NCBI GenBank assembly: GCA_041905795.1
Contig: JAYRKL010000002.1
Location: 62,001-126,000, forward strand
Length of the DNA: 64,000 bases
Direction: 5' to 3'
Origin: SHVO01 sp041905795
Lineage (GTDB): Bacteria > Pseudomonadota > Alphaproteobacteria > Rhodospirillales > Rhodospirillaceae
Position 1 is the stretch's first letter. Every line of letters starts with the position of its first letter. The notes under the pieces were generated by a model, which was not told the DNA's origin, did not search any database, and worked only from the letters and a program-made list of their open reading frames with translations. Made by a program: the position numbers and the translations under genes. Positions 16,101 to 22,429 of the stretch are shown here, piece by piece.

Positions 16101-17010
16101 TGAGGCCCTTGATCTGCACCGGCGTCAGCGCGGCGATCTGTGTGGTGGTGAGGGAGTCGATCTGCGTGGCGGTCAGCGCCGCGATGTCGTTGGCGTCGAA
16201 GCCCTTGATCTGGGTCTCGGTGAGATGGGTGAGTTGGCCGACGGTCAGGCTCTTCACCTGGGGCGCGGTCAGCGCCGCCAGCTGGCTGGGGGCGAGGCCC
16301 GCGACCTGCGGCAAGGTCAGGGCCGCGACGGCGGTGGTGGTCAGGCTGTAGAGCGCGGTGGACGGCAGGGCGGCGATCTGGTCAGCGTTGAAGGCGCCGA
16401 TGCGCGTGGCGTCCAGCGCCTTGGCTTCCACGGCGGTGAGCGCATGAACTTGATCAGTAGAGAGATTGGATATCTGGGTGACAGTAAAGCCCAGGAACTG
16501 AGCAGCCGACAGGGCGCCGATCTGGGTGGGCGCGAGGGCCGCCACCTGTTCATAGGCGAGGGCGCCGATCTGGGTGGGCGTGAAGCCGCGCACCTGTGTG
16601 GTGGCAAGCGCGGCCAGTTGCGTCGGCGACAGCACCGCCAGCTGGGCGGGGGTGAGCGCGCCGATCTCGGCGGGCGTCAGGCCGCGGATCTGCTGGGTGG
16701 ACATGACGGCGATGTCGTCGGCGCCGAAGGCTTCGATCTGCGCGCCCATCAGCACCGAGAGCTGGTTGGGGCTGAACACCATCTGGCTGGGCGACAGCGC
16801 GCCGATCTGGGTGGCGGTCAGCGCCGCCATCTGGCGCGGCGTCAGGGCGGCGAGGTCGGTGGTGGTGAGGGCCGGGATCTGGAACGGCGTGAAGGCCGCG
16901 ACCTGGGTGGTGGTCAGCGCGGCGATATCGGTGGTGGTGAGGGCGCCAACAGCCGTCACCGAAAGATCGGCGATCTGCGCGGCGCTGAGACCTGTGACGA
17001 ACGAAACCAT
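10123..17010 (-). CDS. giant octapeptide-repeat protein (2295 residues)
   Basis: The whole product is an 8-residue repeat of consensus L-[T/S]-x-[T/S/A]-Q-[I/V/L]-x-[A/G], about 285 copies, starting within ten residues of the N-terminus and running to the last residues (AQVAAMQAALA). The DNA shows the matching 24-bp period. The fifth position is nearly always Q but is replaced by G or A at irregular intervals, usually followed by G at position 8 (LSATGVGG type). No cysteine is visible, tryptophan and histidine are very rare and charged residues are scarce. There is no signal peptide or recognisable C-terminal secretion signal. T-x-x-Q could cap short helices, giving a regular solenoid; beta-solenoid is the alternative. 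I cannot name a family. Convergent with the ubiquitin-like operon, the stops 1 bp apart. Confidence 0.85.
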   Translation of the reverse strand: MVSFVTGLSAAQIADLSVTAVGALTTTDIAALTTTQVAAFTPFQIPALTTTDLAALTPRQMAALTATQIGALSPSQMVFSPNQLSVLMGAQIEAFGADDIAVMSTQQIRGLTPAEIGALTPAQLAVLSPTQLAALATTQVRGFTPTQIGALAYEQVAALAPTQIGALSAAQFLGFTVTQISNLSTDQVHALTAVEAKALDATRIGAFNADQIAALPSTALYSLTTTAVAALTLPQVAGLAPSQLAALTAPQVKSLTVGQLTHLTETQIKGFDANDIAALTATQIDSLTTTQIAALTPVQIKGLTVTELRGFASDQLQALTVPQIAAMTPTQVKGLTVGQIQALNAPQVSAFTATQVSVLTGTQIAGLSLAQTSALTTTQITALTGVAVTAMRADQVAALGTQVGALSLGGLRGMTAVQVGALTSDQVASLTAAQMGALTAVQVAGLSTGQIASLSVAQLKGLSAGGVGGLSSTQVAAIAPEQLSQLTAAQIKALTPLDVKSLSDAQVQALKTTQIAALTATQAKEITALQLGLLSTDQLSALTITQIGQLSALQVAGFSTTQIAAFSTTQSSALSANALRGLSSAQLNALSAAQLAALSTSGIRGLSSDVIGALTDTQIAAMTATQIGNLTTAQIAALTGGQIGLLSTTQVKALSPLELNALNTTQIQALNSDQVAALSSSQIKALTVTMLGGLAETQIAALTANQIGSFGTLQIRAFTDTQMGALSADQFASLTGNQVGGLTSTQIANLTTTQVAAMTAAQINALNFTQLGAFTPDEMDALSATQIGALASVAVRGLNSTALSALSPAQFAGLTSAQVGGFSTQQIQSLDAGQIAALNSTQVKGLQPAQISAFSASQLNALAATQWAAMLSSQILGLTGAQIGALSETSLAALGPAQLAGLSNTALAGLTEAQIANFSSTQIRGLTTTELAALNATQLNALTSSQIAALTTTQLTALPTTQIRALGADQMAALTPAQIAALTYSQIQALPGDQVEALTGPQLAALTSTQIAALSAAGLGGLDVTQIAQLSSTQVIGLSGTQIAALNAAQLSALTSTQIAQFTATQIGSLSRTVVANLSADQLAAITPKQIANLSANAAGGLSETQVSALSAAQLAALTPAQFAGLSGTGIGGLTTTQIQAITTTQITSITATGIKGFAPEQMAALTVSQIAALSTGAMTGLTAEQVANLNQTQLGALKPIQIAALSATGIDGLTTTQMPLLTGTQIAALSAAGLASLNGGQIAALTLTQIGALTTAQVSSLSATALNGLTGPQLASLTTTQVRAFNTAEIGALNTSQLAMLNTGQVAALTASQVGVLTAAQLGAMSGAQLAAMTATQIAGLSLDGIGGLSAAQTAALTATQVRSLTGGELGVVMDHLSQGQVAQLSTTQIAALNGDTTGGLTATQLAGLTTTQVAALSATGVNGLTASQVATLASTQLAALTSTQIGALSAAGLDGMAVTQVQALTTTQIKGLSATGIGSLSATQLDALSATQLMTLSAAQIAGLNAAQVAGLSTSQIAVFSATQIAGLSATGLSGLASDQVAAMTTSQVKALTAGQIAALAATQIKAMTATQMASLSATQIGGFTATQIGALTLAEIGALSTTQLGALPATAVAGFSASQLAGFNDTQLSVLSATQIGALTTTAVTGLSAGQVAALTITQIRGLTTAELNVLNATQIGALTTGQVAAFAATVMPGLSSTQLSQLSAAQLGALNATQIPALTVTALGGLTGTQVAALSSTQLRSLTAPEMAALNATQLAALTATQVGQLGGTQIAGLTSTQAGGLGADQIAALTATQLTNLSAAGMSGLTPTQVGSLNTSQLTALSATQVGALSATGLGGLGATQIAALSTTQIKGLNSTGVGALSATQIAALTLSQVAALMPGAVAGLTAADLADMTSTQLGALTATQVGGLTTTTITELSTTLLNSLTQAQFAGLTAAQIGALSLDGVTGLTTTQVSQLGANQVAGLSSSAVAALNAGQLAALTATQIAALSATGVGGLTSTEIAGLTSTQMAALSSSQIGQLSNAALAGLSTTQVAALGMTQFMGLTATEIGALSADQLGAITPTRVSLMTAAQVAGLSGAQMASLSTAQMAALSATQIGALSVDAIAGMTPTQVTALSVTQFQGLTASQIGALTANETAALTATQLAALTPSQLAGFGRVQLRALTAQQFASLTPAQIGALSPAQVSNLTVSQVAGMTAAQFAALTGTQINGLTVTQIQSLSNSEVTSLTANQISGLSTTQISGMTVPEIGFLSPAQIDAMIPTQVMAFTQAQIAAMTPAQVAAMQAALA

Positions 17011-17212
17011 GGCCTAATCCCGAATAGGGCGACCCCCGCCTTTTTATGCGCGAGCGGGTGGTCGGCCTTCTTAAAAGCAAGAACGAGGCCACACGGTCTG
17101 CAAAATAATACTAGTTATATCAATGGGTTGAGGTGATCGCGCCGGATAGAGTTGGCCCGCGGGCGGCATATTTTGCCGGGTATTGGTGTGCCTTTTTCCC
17201 GCAGTAAAACCC

Positions 17213-17866
17213 CTACGGTTTGCGCCCCGAGACCACCATCGATGGCGCGAAGCAGGGCAACAGGCCGGGGCGTTTCACGCGGATATCGACGAAGCCGCAT
17301 TCGGCGAGCAGGCGGCTCAAGGTGCGCTTTGAGAAGAATTTGATGTGGCCGTGGTCCCAGAGCGGATTCATTTTCAGGTCGAACCGTCCCAGCACCGCCG
17401 TGGCGATGTTCTTGAGATAGCCGTGATAGATCGTCGACACCACCAGCACGCCGCCGGGCTCCAGCAGCGCGAACGCCGCCTGGGCGAGGCGGCGCGGGAA
17501 GTAGAGGTGCTCGATCACCTCCAGGCTGATGACGGCCTGAAAGCCGCCGAACCGGGCGCGCAGGTCCTCGTAGACGGTGCCGTGCTGAAGATCGGCGAGC
17601 GCCGGGTATGACCGATGCGCCAGGGCGAGGCCGTCGCGCGAGGGTTCAATGCCCGCCACCCGGAACCCTCTCGACGCCAGGTGAGCCGCCACCGCGCCGT
17701 TGCCGAATCCGATCTCGAACAGGCGCCGGCCGCCGGCGGGTCCCAGCAGGCGTTCCACCGCGGGTAAAAGATACGCGTTATAGGGCGTAAGCCCGGGCTC
17801 CGGATGCGCGTAAGAGCTTAAGTCCTCGCGCATCAGGTCAATAAAATCGGGGGTTTTCTCGCTCAT
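17213..17866 (-). CDS. class I SAM-dependent methyltransferase
   Basis: 217 residues. The SAM-binding loop LFEIGFGNGAVAAHLASRG, the acidic strand end VAGIEPSRDG, and AVISLEVIEHLYFPRR with LLEPGGVLVVST form a typical UbiG/Methyltransferase-23 type domain. The C-terminal part (HIKFFSKRTLSRLLAECGF) matches small-molecule methyltransferases often found in polysaccharide or lipid pathways, but the substrate cannot be read. It is the next leftward gene upstream of the giant repeat gene, with 202 bp between them, which contain an AT-rich stretch (about 17095-17125) likely to hold that gene's own promoter. Confidence 0.8.
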   Translation of the reverse strand: MSEKTPDFIDLMREDLSSYAHPEPGLTPYNAYLLPAVERLLGPAGGRRLFEIGFGNGAVAAHLASRGFRVAGIEPSRDGLALAHRSYPALADLQHGTVYEDLRARFGGFQAVISLEVIEHLYFPRRLAQAAFALLEPGGVLVVSTIYHGYLKNIATAVLGRFDLKMNPLWDHGHIKFFSKRTLSRLLAECGFVDIRVKRPGLLPCFAPSMVVSGRKP

Positions 17867-17965
17867 CCGCCCAGTCTAGCCGATTTACCGCGCCTGCGGG
17901 GCGATTCGGGCTTTTGCCGGGCGCTAGCGCCCCTGCATACTCGGTGAAGCAAATGAGCAGGGGCT

Positions 17966-19435
17966 ATGTTCGACCTCACCATCCGCGGCGGCACGCTCGC
18001 CAACGACACGGAAACCTTCCGCGCCGACCTCGGCATCGCCGGCGACAAGATCGCGGCGGTGGGGACGGGTCTCGCGCCGGGCCGCCGCGACATAGACGCC
18101 ACCGGCCGCTACGTGCTGCCGGGCGGCATCGACACCCACTGCCACGTCGAGCAGCTCTCGGGCATGGGCCGCATGACCGCCGACGACTGGTATTCGGCCA
18201 GCGTGTCCGCGGCCTTCGGCGGCACTACCATGATCGTGCCTTTCGCCGCCCAGCATCGCGGCAAGTCGCTCAAGAAAGTCGCGGCCGATTACGCGGCGCT
18301 GGCGGCGGAAAAATCGGTCATCGACTACAGCTACCACGTCATCCTGACGGAAACCGACGACGTCACCCTGCGCGAGGACCTGCCGGCGCTGATCCGCTCC
18401 GGCATCACCTCGTTCAAGGTCTATATGACCTACGACGCCCTCAAGCTCGACGACTATCAGATGCTGGAGGTGCTGGCGGTGGCGGCGCGGGAGAAAGCGC
18501 TGTGCATGGTGCACGCCGAGAACACCGATGTGATTCGTTGGATCTCGAAAAGATTGCTGGAACAGGGCTACGGCGCCCCCAAGTATCACGGCGTCAGCCA
18601 TGCGCACCTGGCCGAAGCCGAGGCCACCCACCGCGTCATTCAATTGGCGCGCCTGTTCGAGGTGCCGATCCTGATCGTGCATGTGTCGGCGCGCGAGGCC
18701 GTGGGCGCCATCCAGATGGCGCGGCAAGCGGGGTTGCAGGTGTTCGGCGAGACCTGCTCGCACTATCTCGTGCTCACCGCCGAGAACATGGACCTGCCCG
18801 GGACCGAAGGCGCCAAGTATTGCTGCAGCCCGCCCCTGCGCGACAAGGCGGCGCAAGAGGCGCTGTGGAAGGCGCTCAAGAACGGCACGCTCCAGGTGCT
18901 GTCGTCGGATCACGCGCCGTACCGCTATGACCAGACCGGGAAACTCCCCTACGGCCAGGCCACCACCTTCAAGGATGTGGCCAACGGCATGCCCAGCCTG
19001 GAAGCGCGGCTGCCGATCCTGTTCTCGGAAGGCGTGACCAAGGGCCGGCTGACGGTGCCGGAGTTCGTGGCGCTCAGCGCCGCCAATCACGCGCGCATGT
19101 ACGGCATGTATCCGCGCAAAGGCGTGCTCGCCGCCGGCGCCGACGCCGATGTGGCGATCTGGACTCCCGACAAGAAGGTTACGCTGTCCACCGATGTCCT
19201 CCACGACCGCACCGGCTACACGCCGTTCGACGGCATGGAGATCACCGGCTGGCCCGAGACCGTGATCAGCGCCGGCCGCGTGGTGGTGGACGGCGGAAAA
19301 CTGCATGCCGAGAAGGGCAGCGGCCGCTTCGTCGCCCGCGGTGTGCCGGAAGCCCAGGCCACCGACCGCGCGATTTCCACCGACGCCTATTTCTTTCGTT
19401 CGCTCGCCGACGCCAAAGCCAAGGGACCTGAATGA
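17966..19435 (+). CDS. dihydropyrimidinase / D-hydantoinase
   Basis: 489-residue cyclic amidohydrolase. Metal ligands are visible in order: H58 and H60 (GGIDTHCHVE), the carboxylated lysine K151 (GITSFKVYMTYD), histidines in CMVHAENTD and LIVHVSAREA, and the aspartate in LSSDHAPY. The C-terminal TIM-barrel edge and small beta domain (YPRKGVLAAGADADVAIW) are intact, and the length equals the family norm. It opens 5-substituted hydantoins or dihydropyrimidines to N-carbamoyl amino acids. First gene of a tight operon: its stop overlaps the carbamoylase start by 4 bp (ATGA). The D-carbamoylase next to it favours a D-hydantoinase role. Confidence 0.88.
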   Translation: MFDLTIRGGTLANDTETFRADLGIAGDKIAAVGTGLAPGRRDIDATGRYVLPGGIDTHCHVEQLSGMGRMTADDWYSASVSAAFGGTTMIVPFAAQHRGKSLKKVAADYAALAAEKSVIDYSYHVILTETDDVTLREDLPALIRSGITSFKVYMTYDALKLDDYQMLEVLAVAAREKALCMVHAENTDVIRWISKRLLEQGYGAPKYHGVSHAHLAEAEATHRVIQLARLFEVPILIVHVSAREAVGAIQMARQAGLQVFGETCSHYLVLTAENMDLPGTEGAKYCCSPPLRDKAAQEALWKALKNGTLQVLSSDHAPYRYDQTGKLPYGQATTFKDVANGMPSLEARLPILFSEGVTKGRLTVPEFVALSAANHARMYGMYPRKGVLAAGADADVAIWTPDKKVTLSTDVLHDRTGYTPFDGMEITGWPETVISAGRVVVDGGKLHAEKGSGRFVARGVPEAQATDRAISTDAYFFRSLADAKAKGPE

Positions 19436-20373
19436 GCCGTAAACTTGCCCTCGCCGTGGCCCAGATGGGCCCGGTGCATCTCGCCGATGACCGCAAAAAG
19501 GTGGTCGGGCGGCTTTTGGAGATGCTGAAGGAGGCCAAGGCGCGCAGCGCCGATTTCGTGGTGTTCCCGGAACTGGCGCTCACCACGTTCTTTCCGCGCT
19601 ATTGGATGACGCAGGAAGAGGCGGTGGCCAAGTACTTCGAGCAGGCCATGCCCAACCCGGATGTGCAGCCGCTGTTCGACGCGGCGAAAAACGCCGGCAT
19701 CGGCTTCTATCTCGGCTACGCCGAGATCGCCAAGGATGGCCACTTCTACAACACCGCCATCATCGTCGACAAAACCGGCGCCATCGCCGGCAAGTACCGC
19801 AAGATCCATCTGCCCGGCCATTCCCACCACATCGAGGCCGCGCCGTTCCAGCACCTGGAAAAGAAGTTCTTCGAGGTCGGCAATCTAGGTTTTCCGGTGA
19901 TTGAAACCATGAACGCCACGATCGGCATGTGCATCTGCAACGACCGCCGCTGGCCCGAGACCTGGCGCGTCATGGGCCTGCAGGGCGCCGAACTGGGCGT
20001 GCTTGGCTACAACACGCCGTCGGTGAACATCCACTGGCCCGAGCCGGTGCACCTGCGCATGCAGAGCCATCTGTTGTCCCTGCAGGCGGCGGCCTACCAG
20101 AATGCCATGTGGGTCGCCGCTGCCGGCAAATGCGGCGCCGAGGACGGCTTCCACATGATCGGCGGCTCGGCCATCGTGCAGCCCTCGGGCGAGATTGCCG
20201 CCCTGGCCGCCACCGAGGGCGACGAGGTGATCTTCGCCAATATCGACCTCGCCCTCGGCGACACCTTCCGCCAGCACGTCTTCAACTTCGCCAAGCACCG
20301 CCGGCCGGAACACTACGGCCTGATCACCGCGCGCGTCGGCGCCGGCCCGCCATTGCCGCCTGTCAAAGAGTAG
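19432..20373 (+). CDS. N-carbamoyl-D-amino acid hydrolase (nitrilase superfamily)
   Basis: 313 residues. The nitrilase catalytic triad is E47 (FPELALTTFFPRY), K124 (KYRKIHLPG) and C169 (CICNDRRWPE). CNDRRWPE together with LTTFFPRY is the hallmark of D-carbamoylases rather than general nitrilases, and the length is typical of the roughly 305-residue family. The reaction releases CO2 and ammonia from N-carbamoyl-D-amino acids, giving the free D-amino acid. Overlaps the hydantoinase gene by 4 bp and is followed after 9 bp by the racemase gene. Confidence 0.88.
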   Translation: MSRKLALAVAQMGPVHLADDRKKVVGRLLEMLKEAKARSADFVVFPELALTTFFPRYWMTQEEAVAKYFEQAMPNPDVQPLFDAAKNAGIGFYLGYAEIAKDGHFYNTAIIVDKTGAIAGKYRKIHLPGHSHHIEAAPFQHLEKKFFEVGNLGFPVIETMNATIGMCICNDRRWPETWRVMGLQGAELGVLGYNTPSVNIHWPEPVHLRMQSHLLSLQAAAYQNAMWVAAAGKCGAEDGFHMIGGSAIVQPSGEIAALAATEGDEVIFANIDLALGDTFRQHVFNFAKHRRPEHYGLITARVGAGPPLPPVKE

Positions 20374-20382
20374 GGGAGAGGG

Positions 20383-21063
20383 ATGGGCAACTTTCTTCCG
20401 ATCTATGTGATCAATCCCAATTCGTCGGCGGCCGTGACCGACCGCATCGCCTGGGCCGCCCGCGATGCCTGGGCAGGCGACGATCCGGCGGTGCACTGCG
20501 TCACCCTGGAAGACGGCCCACCCGGCATCATCACCGCCCAGCACATCCTGGATGTGACCCCCATGGTCAGCGCCTTTGTGCAGGACCGTTCGCCGCGGGC
20601 CAGCGCCTTCGTCATCGCCTGTTTCTCCGATCCAGGTGCTGCGGCCGCTCGCGCCGTGACCACGCGCCCCGTCATCGGCATCGGCGAGGCCGGCCTCACC
20701 GAAGCCCGCGCCGTCGGCAGCATCGGCATCGTCGCCATCAGCAGCGGCGCCAAGCAGCGCCACTACGACTACTACCGCCTGCTCGGGTTCGAGAGCGACG
20801 TCTGCGGCGAACGCGCCATCGACCTGACGCCGCTGGACTCCGGCGACGAGAAGCTGTCTTTCGGCCGTATCGTCGACGCCGCCGCGGCGCTCCGCGACAA
20901 GGACGGCGCCGCGGCCGTCGTGCTGGGCTGCGCCGGCATGTCGCAGCTGCGCGCACGGGTCGAAGCCGCGGTGGGGATTCCGGTCATCGACCCCTGCGCC
21001 GCCGCGGTGCGCCAGGCAGTGGCGCGCGTCACCCGGCCGGACGCCCAGCGCGCGGCCGGCTAG
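20383..21063 (+). CDS. hydantoin racemase (Asp/Glu racemase superfamily)
   Basis: 226 residues. It starts with the family pattern IYVINPNSSAAVTDRI and has the two active-site cysteines of two-base racemases, in FVIACFSDPG and VVLGCAGM. The length and the position between carbamoylase genes support hydantoin racemase over aspartate racemase or maleate isomerase. It would interconvert D- and L-5-substituted hydantoins, so that a stereospecific hydantoinase can use the racemic mixture. A GGGGAGAGGG ribosome site precedes ATG 20383. Confidence 0.82.
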   Translation: MGNFLPIYVINPNSSAAVTDRIAWAARDAWAGDDPAVHCVTLEDGPPGIITAQHILDVTPMVSAFVQDRSPRASAFVIACFSDPGAAAARAVTTRPVIGIGEAGLTEARAVGSIGIVAISSGAKQRHYDYYRLLGFESDVCGERAIDLTPLDSGDEKLSFGRIVDAAAALRDKDGAAAVVLGCAGMSQLRARVEAAVGIPVIDPCAAAVRQAVARVTRPDAQRAAG

Positions 21064-21092
21064 AGCTGCAATCGGGGCGGGGGACCAGGGCT

Positions 21093-22325
21093 ATGCGTAT
21101 CGAGATCGATCCCAAGCTGGTCGAGCACTACATCATGACGCTCGGCACGTTTGGCGCCTATGGCGACACCGGCGTCTGGCGCGTGGTCTATTCGCCCGAA
21201 TGGGTGGGCGCCATGGACCAATACGCCGCCTGGTGCGGGGAGGCCGGCCTCACCGTCAAGCGCGACACCGTCGGCAACCTCTGGGGCGTGCTCAAGGGTT
21301 CGGAACCGGGCAAGTCCATCGTCTCGGGCTCCCATATCGACACCCAGCGTCCCGGCGGACGCTATGACGGCGCCCTCGGCGCGCTGGCCGGGCTGATTGC
21401 GATCCGTGCCCTCAAGCAACAGTTCGGCACGCCTAAGCGCACCCTGGAAGCGGTGGCTTTCTGCGAAGAGGAAAGCTCCCGCTTCCCCACCACCAATTTC
21501 TGGGGCTCCTCGGCCATCGTCGGGCGCATCAAGCCGGGCGCGGCCGAGACCATGAAGGGCTATGCCGACGAGACCATGGCCGACGCCATGAAGTCCGTGG
21601 GCCTCGACCCGGCGCGCATCGGTGAATCAAAACGCGACGACATCGACTGCTTCCTGGAACTGCATGTGGAGCAGGGGCCGATCCTGGAACACGGCGATTA
21701 CCCGGTGGCCGTGGTCGACGCCATCACCGGCATCCGCCACAAGAAGGTCACGCTCAAGGGCGTGCAGAACCACGCCGGCGCCTTCCCCATGGACCTGCGC
21801 AAGGACCCCATGGCCGGCTTCGCCGAGATCGCCTCCGGGCTCATCGACACCGCCCACCGCATGGGCCGGCCCGCCGTCACCACCATCGGCCGCATCACCG
21901 TCGACCCCAATTTTCCGTCCGTTGTTCCCGGCAAGGTGGAGTTCATCGTCGACGCGCGGCACCCAAATGAAACGGTGCGCCAGGAGATGTACGCCAAGCA
22001 CGACGCCTTCATGCGCGAAGTGGCGGCGCGGTGCGGCCTCGAGATCGCCATCGAGCAGCTGCTCGACCACAAGGCCTGCCCCAGCGATCCCGCCCTGGTG
22101 AAACTCCTGCACCGCGCCGCCGAGAAACAGGGTGTTCGCGCTTTCCAGATGGCCAGCGGCGCCGGGCATGACTCCCAGCAGATGGCAGCGATCGCCAAAG
22201 TCGCCATGGTGTTCGTGCGCAGCAAGGACGGCCGCAGCCACACCCAGGAAGAATTTTCCTCTATTGAAGACATCGTCGAAGGCATCCGCGTGCTCGCCGC
22301 CGGCATGCATGAACTGGCGTATTAA
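21093..22325 (+). CDS. M20-family N-carbamoyl-L-amino acid hydrolase / allantoate amidohydrolase
   Basis: 410 residues. The bimetal motif SGSHIDTQRPGGRYDGALG supplies H and the bridging D, followed by EEESSRFPTTNFWGS, ELHVEQGPILE and a final GAGHDSQQMA. This is the Zn-dependent hydrolase subfamily containing L-carbamoylase (AmaB/HyuC), allantoate amidohydrolase and beta-ureidopropionase. Operon context with hydantoinase and racemase favours carbamoyl-amino-acid hydrolysis. The longer frame upstream of ATG 21093 is a shadow of the racemase gene. The gap to the racemase stop is 29 bp. Confidence 0.85.
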   Translation: MRIEIDPKLVEHYIMTLGTFGAYGDTGVWRVVYSPEWVGAMDQYAAWCGEAGLTVKRDTVGNLWGVLKGSEPGKSIVSGSHIDTQRPGGRYDGALGALAGLIAIRALKQQFGTPKRTLEAVAFCEEESSRFPTTNFWGSSAIVGRIKPGAAETMKGYADETMADAMKSVGLDPARIGESKRDDIDCFLELHVEQGPILEHGDYPVAVVDAITGIRHKKVTLKGVQNHAGAFPMDLRKDPMAGFAEIASGLIDTAHRMGRPAVTTIGRITVDPNFPSVVPGKVEFIVDARHPNETVRQEMYAKHDAFMREVAARCGLEIAIEQLLDHKACPSDPALVKLLHRAAEKQGVRAFQMASGAGHDSQQMAAIAKVAMVFVRSKDGRSHTQEEFSSIEDIVEGIRVLAAGMHELAY

Positions 22326-22334
22326 CCCTTAACT

Positions 22335-22406
22335 GTCATTGCCCGGCTTGGCGGCGGAAGGCCGCCATCTATAAAATGCGCGCTTCGCGCGCGCGGGCAA
22401 TCCATG
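22335..22406. repeat. GTCATTGCCCG...CGGGCAATCCATG palindromic element, complex copy
   Basis: An outer stem ATTGCCCG / CGGGCAAT (22338-22345 with 22394-22401) encloses two inner hairpins, GGCGGC/GCCGCC and GCGCG/CGCGC, giving a cloverleaf-like fold. A simpler copy in the opposite orientation (GTCATTGCCCGC, 5-base loop, GCGGGCAATCCATG) is at 33140-33169. It has no tRNA features. It lies between two genes of the hydantoin operon and may modulate expression of the second hydantoinase. Confidence 0.55.
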
Positions 22407-22429
22407 CCTCAGCGCGCAGGAGATACGTT

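Noticed and set aside
10123..17010. CRISPR-like or satellite array because of the regular 24-bp period
   Set aside because: There are no spacers; the units are contiguous, variable at third positions and in one frame for 2295 codons, so this is protein-coding.
10166..17136. Long open frames on the plus strand across the repeat gene (for example 10997-12508 and 15805-17136)
   Set aside because: They arise because a 24-bp in-frame repeat without stops on one strand tends to stay open on the other. The products are low-complexity shadows with no ribosome sites.
22335..22406. Cloverleaf-like fold as a tRNA
   Set aside because: No T-loop, anticodon stem of the right size or CCA-end pattern; the outer stem matches another intergenic repeat.
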